DNA of 35,238 bases from assembly GCF_000485595.1 (NCBI RefSeq), contig NW_014579267.1, positions 1 through 35,238 of the forward strand, in the 5' to 3' direction. Shown here one piece after another: positions 1-9,200 of this stretch. Numbering within the stretch: the stretch's first letter is position 1; every line of letters starts with the position of its first letter. Source of the DNA: Priapulus caudatus (lineage: Eukaryota; Priapulida; Priapulimorpha; Priapulimorphida; Priapulidae). The notes beneath the pieces are model-generated. The model saw only the letters and a program-made list of their open reading frames with translations. It was not told the origin of the DNA and made no database searches. Position numbers and translations under genes: made by a program.

Positions 1-88
1 GTGAAGGCTGTATCGTGATACGGATTGTATCGTGAAGGCTGTATCGTGATACGGATTGTATCGTGAAAGCTGTATCGTGACATGGATT
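1..88. repeat. 31-bp tandem minisatellite cut by the window edge
   Basis: A unit of about 31 bases starting GTGAAGGCTGTATCGTGATA occurs at 1-31 and 32-62, with a third partial, diverged unit at 63-88. The array begins outside the window, so its true length is unknown. It stops exactly where the CAGGGCC end of the neighbouring hAT-like element begins. Confidence 0.85.
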
Positions 89-550
89 CAGGGCCGGACT
101 AAGCGTGTGGGGGGCCCGGGGCACGCAATTGTGTGGGGGCCCTATAGTCTGTATTTTTTCCGCACTTTCATGCTTGCAAATTCAGAGAGTATTTCATCGT
201 GTTTCAACGAATTTAAAATGTCACTTTCGATAGCGAGAATACTGAGGTTTACCAGTCTCTGCATGTTGGCTCATCGTGGTTCTCATGTGATTTTTAATCA
301 ACTTGAGTTTTGAAAATGACCTTTCACCGCTACAATTCGAGACCATCAATAATCAGCTGAACAGCGAAATTCAGTCAGCGAAATAGCATGGGAAACGCAC
401 ACACTTCAACGTTACATGCTAAGAATTTTGTGGATCACAATTACAACAGTTTTGTAAATTTTAGGATACTCTAAATGTGGGGGGCCCCAAATGTGGGGGG
501 CCCGGGGCACGTGCCCCTGTTGCCCCGCCCTTAATCCGCTAGTGGCTCTG
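89..550 (-). mobile_element. Internally deleted hAT-type DNA transposon
   Basis: The left end begins CAGGGCCGGACTAAG and the right end, read on the minus strand, begins CAGAGCCACTAGCGG. Both ends run into the GC-rich motif GGGGGGCCCGGGGCAC, seen near 110-123 and 496-510. Between them lies a decayed hAT transposase C-terminus on the minus strand. I could not find a matching 8-bp target duplication in the flanks, so the exact borders are approximate. About 460 bp is far too short for an autonomous hAT element, so this is a deletion derivative. Confidence 0.6.
142..349 (-). pseudogene. hAT transposase C-terminal (hATC) remnant
   Basis: On the minus strand, one frame reads GERSFSKLKLIKNHMRTTMS. 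After a frameshift near 255-265 another frame reads RLVNLSILAIESDILN, followed by SLKHDEILSEFASMKVRKK and a stop at 142-144. This is the hAT dimerisation domain as found in ZMYM1-like transposases: the ERSFSKLKLIK block followed by the LSIL-IE helix. The frameshift and an upstream stop (plus strand near 350) show that it is dead. Nothing N-terminal to this domain is present. Confidence 0.7.
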
Positions 551-640
551 ATAGAAGTAGAAGAAGAAGTAGAAGTGTGAGCGCGCGTGTGGGTCCCATC
601 AGTCATCACCACCTACCCTAAGAGCTTGAGAACAATATGT

Positions 641-700
641 ACACGGTATTGTATGTAATGTATGTAATGTATGTATGTATGTATGTAATGTATACAATGT
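641..700. repeat. GTAT/GTAAT microsatellite
   Basis: Alternating TGTATGTAATGTATG and GTATGTATGTATG units form a low-complexity tract that ends near ATGTATATATTG. It overlaps short open frames that carry no recognisable protein. Confidence 0.8.
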
Positions 701-924
701 ATATATTGTTCTCAGCTAAGAGTTGAACTAAAAACAAAAGCAATATTTTTAATAAACGCATATAACGAACGACAGAGGGCGCTGTTAACGCACTGTTTCT
801 TTTGCTATCCATTACGGCGTTATTTTTCACCATGATCATGACCATGTCGTAGTTTCGGAGTTGTAGAATGTATGAGATGTCTACGCGATCGTCCGTTTAG
901 TCATTGTTGAAGATCAAACAGAAC

Positions 925-2298
925 ATGCAAAGTGTTACCAAATTTATTATATTCCAACCTGGGAATAGGCTGTCAAGCTCCAACTCCAAGTCAGCGTGGT
1001 TGCAATCGTACGTTGTGCACCGCTTCACTTCTGCTCGACTGGAAAATCGTATTCATAACACTACCACTAGGCTTAGTACTAGTACTAGTAGCTTCGTTAC
1101 TAGCAGTAGTAGCACTAAGCGTTTAACTTTAGAGATTGCACGCGTCAAGACAGGAATCTCAATTAACTGCTGTACAGCAGCTGGAAGAAGAAACTTTGGT
1201 ACGGCTTTTCATCTTTTCACTAATGCTGATAGTGATACTGATAGTAAAGTAACGATGCATTCAACAAAAAATAAGAAGAGTTGTGCTTCAGAGTCGGCAT
1301 TATCGCGTGATACCATTCGGTGCCTTGCAATGTTATTGGAATGTGAACCTGCTTGTATTGAAACTCGCTGCGTTACTTTGAAGCTAAGTCTGACACCCGA
1401 TGCCATCGAGAAAAGGGTTAAATCCTGTATAAAAGAGGAAATATCCCGGGACGTTATTATAGACAATCTTTGGCTGTTGCAGTATTCTCGTCTTACTCTT
1501 TACAGTAAATGTGTGCAACTTAGGAAACTTGCAAAGATAAATGCAACTACAGTGGCACTACTTAGACTTTCTACCAAGCGGCTAAAACTGTTTCTTAAAA
1601 ACCATACAACATCAGGCAAGGGCATCTCAAACATTGGGATGAAGCTTGGCGAACTAGCATCACTGCTCGACTGCTCTACACATGATGTCACGTCTGTGAT
1701 TGAGAAACACCCGCATTTATTGCTGCACTTTCATAAAGTGAAAGAACTCATCACCCTGTTGAAGCAAAATGGGAAAACGGAGGATGAGATCAGACGAAAT
1801 GTGTCGGTGCTGTTGTATTCACCAGAACATATTAAGGATCGTCTTGAGAGAGTGCAACAAGCTGGTTATGCAGATGCTCCCATATGGCTTTTACGAAGGG
1901 CAGAGACAGAGTTTGAGCTGCGCTTGGCTCGTAAACTCATGGATGAGAGGACTGAGAAACAAGTTCTTGGAAACAACTGTGATGTCGTTGACTATCTTGC
2001 CAACAGATTAGAATGCACTCGCAGTGAGGTAGAACTGATTGCACTTAGGCGGGGCAGTTTGCTAACTATTAATATCATGAAACTGAAGAGGGTGCTTGAT
2101 TTTCTTTTTGAGATTGGTTTTACACCTAGACAGGTTCGTCAAACTCCACGCGTTCTGTGTCACAGTGAAAAAACGATCAGGGATCGATATCAAAAGCTGA
2201 GAGAGTTGAATATTCCAGTCAATACATTACAGTATTTCTATTCTACTAACAAAGGTTATGTAAAACTTATTAACAGATTTTCACCAAAAACTGTTTAA
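925..2298 (+). CDS. mTERF-family mitochondrial protein, single exon
   Basis: The gene encodes 457 aa from the first ATG at 925; a TAG lies in frame at 898-900 and no earlier in-frame ATG exists. mTERF proteins are mitochondrial nucleic-acid binders built from repeated 30-35 residue helical units and act in mitochondrial transcription termination, transcription or ribosome assembly. The N-terminal 100 residues are rich in Ser, Thr and Arg with few acids, fitting a mitochondrial targeting region. Residues about 115-450 show the repeated pattern of mTERF motifs: helices ending in a proline-containing turn, e.g. IEKHPHLLLHFHKVKELITL, VSVLLYSPEHIKDRLERV, RRGSLLTINIMKLKRVLDFL and RQTPRVLCHSEKTIRDRYQK. 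The C-terminal part looks closer to vertebrate MTERF1/MTERF2 than to MTERF3/4, but that is a judgement by eye. No splice junction is needed to keep the frame. Possible poly(A) signals are ATTAAA at 2408 and AATAAA at 2769. Confidence 0.8.
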   Translation: MQSVTKFIIFQPGNRLSSSNSKSAWLQSYVVHRFTSARLENRIHNTTTRLSTSTSSFVTSSSSTKRLTLEIARVKTGISINCCTAAGRRNFGTAFHLFTNADSDTDSKVTMHSTKNKKSCASESALSRDTIRCLAMLLECEPACIETRCVTLKLSLTPDAIEKRVKSCIKEEISRDVIIDNLWLLQYSRLTLYSKCVQLRKLAKINATTVALLRLSTKRLKLFLKNHTTSGKGISNIGMKLGELASLLDCSTHDVTSVIEKHPHLLLHFHKVKELITLLKQNGKTEDEIRRNVSVLLYSPEHIKDRLERVQQAGYADAPIWLLRRAETEFELRLARKLMDERTEKQVLGNNCDVVDYLANRLECTRSEVELIALRRGSLLTINIMKLKRVLDFLFEIGFTPRQVRQTPRVLCHSEKTIRDRYQKLRELNIPVNTLQYFYSTNKGYVKLINRFSPKTV

Positions 2299-2990
2299 AA
2301 TGGTAATCTATAAATTGTACTTGTTTTCTATCATACTAAGAAGTGACAGTGTCTCAGTAGGCATTATTTGATAATAATGCTGCTTTTCAATGAGGGAGCA
2401 TGGTCTCATTAAATACTTGATTATAACGAAGTTTGGTTGACATAGCAATTACGGGTGCAGAGTCAAGGTTAGTTCTGCCATTATTACAGCTGCCAGTTGC
2501 TTACATTATTACCGATGCTGCCGTTAAAACTATCTTTTGTAAAATCCAATTTTTATATAGCCTGTAACCCTCTGCAAAGTGCACCATTTTTGTGAAGTTA
2601 TTGCCAAGTTGTATAAAATTGTAATTTTTAGATGAAAATTGTACATGCTGTTTAGGAAACAATTCTTGTAGTTTTTTCTGTTGCCTTGCCTGCATACACT
2701 TGATTTCATCATGCCATATTTACCGTCAAACAGTTTCATAGCAACTAGATATAGCTCCAAAATCTGCTAATAAATTTTACAATGTAGAATAGGAAGATGA
2801 CCCTGGAATTCAGTTAGATTTTATTAATTCATATCAATTATTAATATGAAGGGTATTTTAAAAGATAATAACCCCTGCTGTGAAGTGCCATACAGGTTAA
2901 ACCAGTAAATCTGTAAGCCAGTGGTTCAGCAGCTGTAATGGGTCAGAACACCAATTCGAACCAGATTTTATCTACAAATCTACTTACTTT
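2299..2990. other. 3' flank of the mTERF gene, no other gene seen
   Basis: AT-rich sequence. ATTAAA at 2408-2413 and AATAAA at 2769-2774 are candidate poly(A) signals for the upstream gene. Short minus-strand frames here have no family resemblance. Confidence 0.5.
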
Positions 2991-4598
2991 TTAGCTCATC
3001 TGACGTAGTCGGGTGCAACTTGTATAATCGCATTATTGTCCGTCCGTCCATCAACAGTTGGGCACAAATCTTAACCGCTCGACGTACGGTCACGATATTT
3101 GGGACGTGGGGGGGTAGTCCGAAAACGAGTTGGGATGTTGAAGCTGGGGGTCAAAGGTCATAGGTCAATAGGTGTAAAAGACGGGGGAACATTCCCTTCT
3201 TAACTTAAAGGGACAGTAGCCTCTAGGATTTTACTGCATACAACTGTACTTACTGTATAACAAATCGCCTATACCCACATGTATTTGTCACCAGATACCT
3301 AATTTAATTGTTATAATTAATTACACATCAACGCTACGAAATTTGAACGGCGCCATGACACCCGCGACCGTGCTGCCACCCCAAAAAAGTTGCGTATTTG
3401 ACAATTTATTTTGCACGTTACAGACCGAGGGCTAATCACAAAAGTGCAATTATATTTATACCTAAATGCTATTTAACCAAACGATATTCATTTTAGGGCA
3501 AATTTATCCATATTATAACTGAAACTATATGTCGTTTATAAGATATTACAATCCTTTTGCTTTTAAATGAATAAATAAGAAACACCCTCGGTCTGTAGCC
3601 CTTGGCTGGAAAGTGGTTTTGCGCAACTTTATCAGATCGTGCGCTTTGAGTTTGAGTGGCGCCACCGTCGTTGTAATCAAACTGTAGTCGTTAGTTTTAA
3701 AACATTTTTAAAAAAATATTTCTAATGGTGATTAAACCATGAAATTTTTCATGTAGCGTGATTATAACCTAAATTAGCTGAAAACAACCCTAGAACCTAG
3801 AGTAAACTCTCCCTTTAAGGTATAGGGAGGAAATGCAGAATTGCGGCACAAATCTAAACGGCTCGACTAGCCTCGTGATAGTCGGTATAGCATCATGGTA
3901 GGAAAAGCCATCACTGTGCCAAAATTGGAGGTCACAGGTCAATGGGGCACAGGGCAGATTTTAGACATTTTCTGAGGACATGGTCTGACGGAGCGATTGG
4001 AAAAAAATTTTGTTTTAAGCGGTGACCTACCACTTTTATGGCTTTATTGAAAGGACCATGAAATGTACTTTCCGCTGACATGCGAAGACTAAGTGTCGGA
4101 TAACCTTTTGACCCTCAAGAGGAGGGTTAAACATTGATTTGTTGACCGTTAACAAAGGACTGAACTGCTTTTGCTATTATTAGAGCCCATACCTGTGTGA
4201 ATGTCAGGCTACAGTTGCACAGTTTAATTGCAAAGGCAAATGTTTGTTGAACAAGGTTTACGCTCCTTAAAGCATATTATTTTCGAAAGCAGTCTGTCTA
4301 TAGCACCCTGAATGCTGAATCAGTGAATGCTCGTGTGGGTAGGCAAAAACACGGGGCAGGCCATGGCTGGCACGCTTCTAATCATAATTGTTGCCTGCCA
4401 ACCTGCAATGCACGTGTGTCTGCAATGCATAGATATTAGGTGGGTGTGAAAGTGTAGCTGATATATTTGTTCCAATTGGCTACGAAAGTCAAACAAGAAT
4501 AAAGACGACTTATGTACAAGACGTCTTGCTATGCACAAATGAATTTATCAGCAGAACACCAGACACCACATGAGCCCTGTCGCACTGCAGCACTTGTT
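2991..4598 (+). mobile_element. R repeat copy 1 (Helentron-like non-autonomous family), interrupted
   Basis: The copy begins TTAGCTCATCTGACGTAGTC and ends near GCAGCACTTGTT. It has the family order: inverted GCTCATCTGAC/GTCAGATG head, GTCC microsatellite (about 3041), the block CAACAGTTGGGCACAAATC, the AGGTCA direct repeats, AACTTAAGGTATAGGGAGG, a second AGGTCA block, then a 3' module ending CATGAGCCCTGTCGCACTGC. It is split by a TTAA-target insertion at 3209-3814. It lacks any coding capacity. Confidence 0.75.
3209..3814. mobile_element. 606-bp TTAA-target TIR element nested in R copy 1
   Basis: Terminal inverted repeats AGGGACAGTAGCCTCTAGG and, read inward from the right end, AGGGAGAGTTTACTCTAGG are flanked by TTAA duplications at 3205-3208 and 3815-3818. 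Removing the element plus one TTAA restores AACTTAAGGTATAGGGAGG, exactly as in uninterrupted R copies. TTAA targets are used by piggyBac and Kolobok transposons; I cannot decide between them. Internal inverted arms (ACAGACCGAGGG near 3420, CCCTCGGTCTGT near 3586) suggest a foldback interior. No transposase frame is present. Confidence 0.8.
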
Positions 4599-4663
4599 GT
4601 CGTTGTACTATAAAGGTGCGCAATTGAGTTTGGCACTGTCCTAGGTTATGTGTACATTAGTTA

Positions 4664-5873
4664 TTAGCTCATCTGACATAGTCAGATGCAGCTTGTAGAA
4701 TCGCATGATTGTCCGTCCGTCCGTCCGTCTGTCTGTCAACAGTTGGGCACAAATCTTAACCGCTCGACGTACGGTCACGATATTCGGCACATTGGGGGGG
4801 GGGGATCGTCAAAACGAGGTTGGGATGTCGAAGCTGGGGGGTCAAAGGTCAAAGGTCAAGAGGTGTAAAAGAAGGGGGAACATTCACTCCTTAACTTTTA
4901 GGAGAAAAAGTGGGAAGGGGAAATTTGTATTAGGAGAATGCAGAATCTGCGGCACAAATCTAAATGGCTCGACTAGCTCGTGATAGTTGGTGTATAGCAT
5001 CATGACTAGGAATAAGCCATACTGTGCCGCAAAATTGGAGGTCACAGCGTCAAAGGTCAATGGGCCACAGGGCAGATTTTAGACATGTTTCTTGAGGACA
5101 TTGCCCGTCTGACGAGCAATTGCCGAAAACTTTTTGTTTCAGCGCGTGACTAGCATTTTTATGGCCATTATGAAAGGACCATGAAATCTTTCTGTGACAT
5201 GCGAAGAGTAAGTGTCAGATTAACTTTTGACCCTCAAAGAGAGAGGTGTAAACAATGGATTTGTTGACTGATCTGTAGAAAGAATTTGATGCCAGTTTGC
5301 TAGTAGAATCTATACCATGCCTGGATGTATGAGAGCTACAATGTCACAGTGAAATTTCAAAAGTCTAAATTTGCGTTGAAGAAGCGTTTATGCTCCTTAA
5401 ATCGTATAATTTCTATGGAATTCTGTACTGTCAGTAGTTACATGTTACCGCTTATGCCACTGCCAGTGGCTACTGCCAGTGCATGTGTTCGGTGGTACTG
5501 TGTAGTTTCTTCGCCGCGTTAATTGCGTAAGGCTGCCCAGCTCTCTATTGCCAGCCTGTAGGCTGCGTAGGTAAATGCGAATGAGTGCCTTACCTATTCT
5601 GTTTGCAAATAGTGTTAGCTAATAGTCATGCATGGTAGTTCCATTATTAATCTGAAGAATTAACAAGTACGCGCCATCTCGTGGCAACTATTTATAACGA
5701 TCCCAAAATCAACATTCCTTAGAGGTGTTCCTGATACCATCCCTGTGCATTCCACTGTTTCGGCGTGTATGTGAACACATTTGGGACTCACAGGGTTTAC
5801 TAGAATCCCACCACTCTACCACAGAGTCACCGCAGTAGTTGTTAGATGAGCGCTGTCGCTCCGCGGCACTTGT
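4664..5873 (+). mobile_element. R repeat copy 2, alternative 3' module
   Basis: The head TTAGCTCATCTGACATAGTC, a (GTCC)n(GTCT)n core at about 4710-4736, CAACAGTTGGGCACAAATC and a perfect DR1 (AGGTCA A AGGTCA, 4846-4858) are followed from about 5260 by a different 3' module. That module is shared with copy 5 and contains ACACATTTGGGACTCACAGG and CACCGCAGTA. The copy ends near GCGGCACTTGT. The stretch 4930-5230 has many one-base insertions relative to other copies. Confidence 0.7.
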
Positions 5874-6256
5874 ATTGATGTTCGTAATGTAGTAGGTGTA
5901 CTATTTGCCCCTTTAACCTAGGCTTCCAATCGTTCATTTGATCTTGGTCGCAAGCCTTCTCGATTAGTAAGGTCGATCTGTAGTCGATTTAAATACTGTA
6001 ATTTAATTAAAAATTGAGCTAAGGATTAGTCATTCTGCTATGCATAATTAGTAAACAGCAACAAGTGGTAGCTTTTGACACTGACCAAAACTCGACTCTC
6101 ACGATTGTCATACGAGGAGTGAATGAAGGAGGTGATATGAGGAGTATCATCATACTGAACTGTTACCGGCCAAGAACAAGGCTTGTTCGAGTAAAACCAC
6201 AAAAACATTTTAACAATAACAAATTTGTACAAACGTATCTCGTTCACTTCACTTGA
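5874..6256. other. Spacer between R copy 2 and the RPL10 3' end
   Basis: Unique AT-rich DNA downstream of the RPL10 poly(A) signal. Open frames on either strand show no recognisable family. Confidence 0.5.
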
Positions 6257-6262
6257 TTTATT
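6257..6262 (-). terminator. AATAAA poly(A) signal of RPL10
   Basis: AATAAA on the minus strand lies 34 bases past the RPL10 stop codon (6296-6298), a typical short ribosomal-protein 3' UTR. Confidence 0.75.
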
Positions 6263-6295
6263 AAACCATGTCCGCCATAACCATTTTCAGTACAG

Positions 6296-9200
6296 TTACT
6301 TGGCTGCTGCTGCTGTTCTATGTTTCCATGCTGCTAATGGACCATGATCACTGAAATATTTCGCAACAACACCATCCGAAGCAACACGACCGTCATCCCG
6401 CATCTGCTTGTAGTCTTCAGCATCCCATTTGGTGAAGCCCCACTTCTTTGAAAGATAGATCTGTAAAAATTACAATCATAACGACATGTTAATGCATCAA
6501 GAGCCATCTCACAATATCTATAGTATATATAATAAATAGCACTCCCGAATGAGAATGCACCAATGAGCGTCTTGTTAGTTGATAACTGACGATTAATCGC
6601 TACTCGTGTACTGATCACTTCCACATCCTTAGTTCACAGCTTCAAAGACACGAGTATTGTTGTCGCAGCAGCCGTTGTTTAACGTGAGAGCAAGCGTTAC
6701 CAAAGCTTGTGTATGGCCAGTGCTGCCATTGTTAACATCACTGTGCAGCTAGCCCAATCATACTTTGCAAATCGGGTTACATGCATTCTAATTAATTAAT
6801 AATGTACCAGCACAACTTTGTAAATAGGTTTGACTGATTACAATGATGCACACTTAATTAATGGCAACGATTTGATCAAATGATAAATGTTCGCTGTGCT
6901 TTAAACAATTAGAAAAGACGACAACTTGTTGCCCACTCCACCTCAACCCTGATTGCACTTCTCGGTGTGCCTTATTGACAGATTATATACCTTCTGGTAT
7001 TAATGCTACTCTGGAACTTACTTTCTGGCAGCCTGGATACTTGAATTTAGCTCTTCTCAGAGCTTCTATGACCTGAGCCTTGTGTTGCTCCTTCACACGC
7101 ACAGACATAATTGGCTGCCCAATGTTGACACGTGCAACCAAACCTAGTGGCTTGCCAAAAGCGCCGCGCATTCCAGTCTGGAGCCTGAATAGGAACAAAT
7201 GTGCCCGACTTTATCTTCAATATTGATTTCTTCTCGGGTTCTTAGTAGCTCCATCTCTAAAATCACGTTGTGTATTTGAAGGTAACGGGCCTGTGCAATC
7301 TAGTAATTCAGATTCAGGACGTTTACCCCTCACGTTTACTATTCCTGTGATTATCATTGTGGCTTAGCACTGGCACAAGTCAAACCACACAAATGTCTTA
7401 CACAGGAAATTGCAACACATGCCTTACTTACAAATCACATTAAATATCACAGCATATTTACCACAAAAATACTATTATTAAACAGATGAGTGCCTTCTCC
7501 AAAGCATATCTCATGCAGTCATATTAGGCTAACCTTGAAAATTCAGTGTTGGAATTACATGCCAATTTTCTCTCAACCAAACCTGCATGAATAAAGTCAT
7601 GGGAATATGTTATAAGGCCTTAAAGTTTAAAAAAAATACATTTGTAATTATATTAGTTTTTTTAATTACCTATCAGCTCCAGCACATGATAACATTTTGT
7701 TAATGCGCACAACATGAAATGGGTGAACCCTCATACGAATATGGAAGCAATCCTTGCCACAAAACTTCACCTTAAAGACAAAAAGAAATGACATTCTTTA
7801 AGAAAATACAGTATACATAACAATACAAATGACATATAACACTGTAATGTGTACCACCACCACTCATAATTATTATCTCAAATATATCGACAAATAAAAT
7901 AATGTAGAAAATTAGGTCCAACTTATCAGCAAATATATTACAGATTACTCCAGTATAAAAATTAATATGGATCTGTGCTGTTACGGTATATAAAATGCCA
8001 AATAATGCAGCCACATTCTTTTGTATTGCGACAATCCTCTTGAAATTGGTAACCACCAAACAAGCGTGCATCCCGCTGAGTGATGTAGTGGTTCTAGACA
8101 TGCACTGTGTCTCTATTACTTAATGCAAGTTACCATTAACAAAGTGCAGGGGCAGGGTCTCGCAAGAAACATGTGGAATCATCACGTAACCACATCAAGC
8201 AACAAGGTAATTTTAATCGCTGCATATTTTGGTGAACGTAATAAGGTAGAAGTGTTCTGAGACATGATAGCCTTACTGCAGACACTTGTTATTATGCAAG
8301 CAATACCAGTAACTATTGTAATAGTAAAAAAATATAAACTGGTAAAAAATTTGAAATCATCACTTTAAAATGACTATTGCGAGATTTCTGCTCAGAAAAA
8401 CTAAATAGAGCTGAATATAGTCTCACCTGACAGCAAAAATATCACTGATTACACCAACATTAAAAATACTAAGATTTTATGCAGTTATAGCATAGAAAAT
8501 TGGATATGAACACATCGTAACAGCAATGCATTTTATCGTGTCGCGACAATGCCTAATGGCAGAATTGGTAAACTTGTATTGGTGTCGGTGATTAATTGAA
8601 AACAAGTGCATGATTTGAGAGAGCCATGCTTTGTCTAGGGCAGATAAGCGGTGGCGCCACAAGCTAATCCACACTTCTGCCAAGTTCAAGATAACAGAAA
8701 ACGAATGTTTACGAAACTAGTTCGAAACCAGTAGTTCGAAACTGGCAGTTATTGGTGAATACGAAGGTTCTAAGACATTTTATTGTTACTCTAGACAATT
8801 GCTGTTACTCAAGCAATAACGGTAGATGTCATGAAAGTCGTGAAAATACTGGAAAATTCTCGCAATAATCGCTTTCAATTAAGTAATATTTAAACATTAC
8901 TGAAATCAATATCACAATTCTAAACAAATTTAGCCTGTAAATATTCTATAACATGCATCATCAAAGAACCATTACTTTAGCAATTAGAATTTCCATTGTG
9001 TTACTTACCAAGTATTTGTTAGCGCAAATTCGGCCTGCCTCTAGTGCTTCAGCTGACAGCTGTTCATACTCATTGGACACCAAGTGAATACACATTGGGA
9101 AATCATTCACATCAGCCTTCTTGCGTCCCAAATCAAAGATACGGATCTTTGAGTCTGAAATACGTATAGGACATGAGAATTTTGTGGTATCAGACATGCC

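Noticed and set aside
904-924. Extending the mTERF frame upstream to the TTG at 904
   Set aside because: Animal nuclear genes rarely start at TTG. The first ATG in this frame is at 925 and a TAG closes the frame at 898.
2930-2970. A tRNA-like GGTTCGAAT motif on the minus strand
   Set aside because: No acceptor, D-arm or anticodon stem can be built around it.
4686-4983. Frames with GTCC-derived Arg/Pro/Ser/Val repeats in R copies (also at 12347 and 34950)
   Set aside because: They translate the microsatellite core and DR1 block and are not conserved as proteins between copies.
6640-6790. Possible further H/ACA RNA in RPL10 intron 5
   Set aside because: Short stems such as TAACG/CGTTA exist, but I could not make a two-hairpin fold with H and ACA boxes.
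8170-8370. GTGATGA (C box-like) motifs on the minus strand of RPL10 intron 3, suggesting C/D snoRNAs
   Set aside because: No CTGA D box with a closing terminal stem at a suitable distance was found for either motif.
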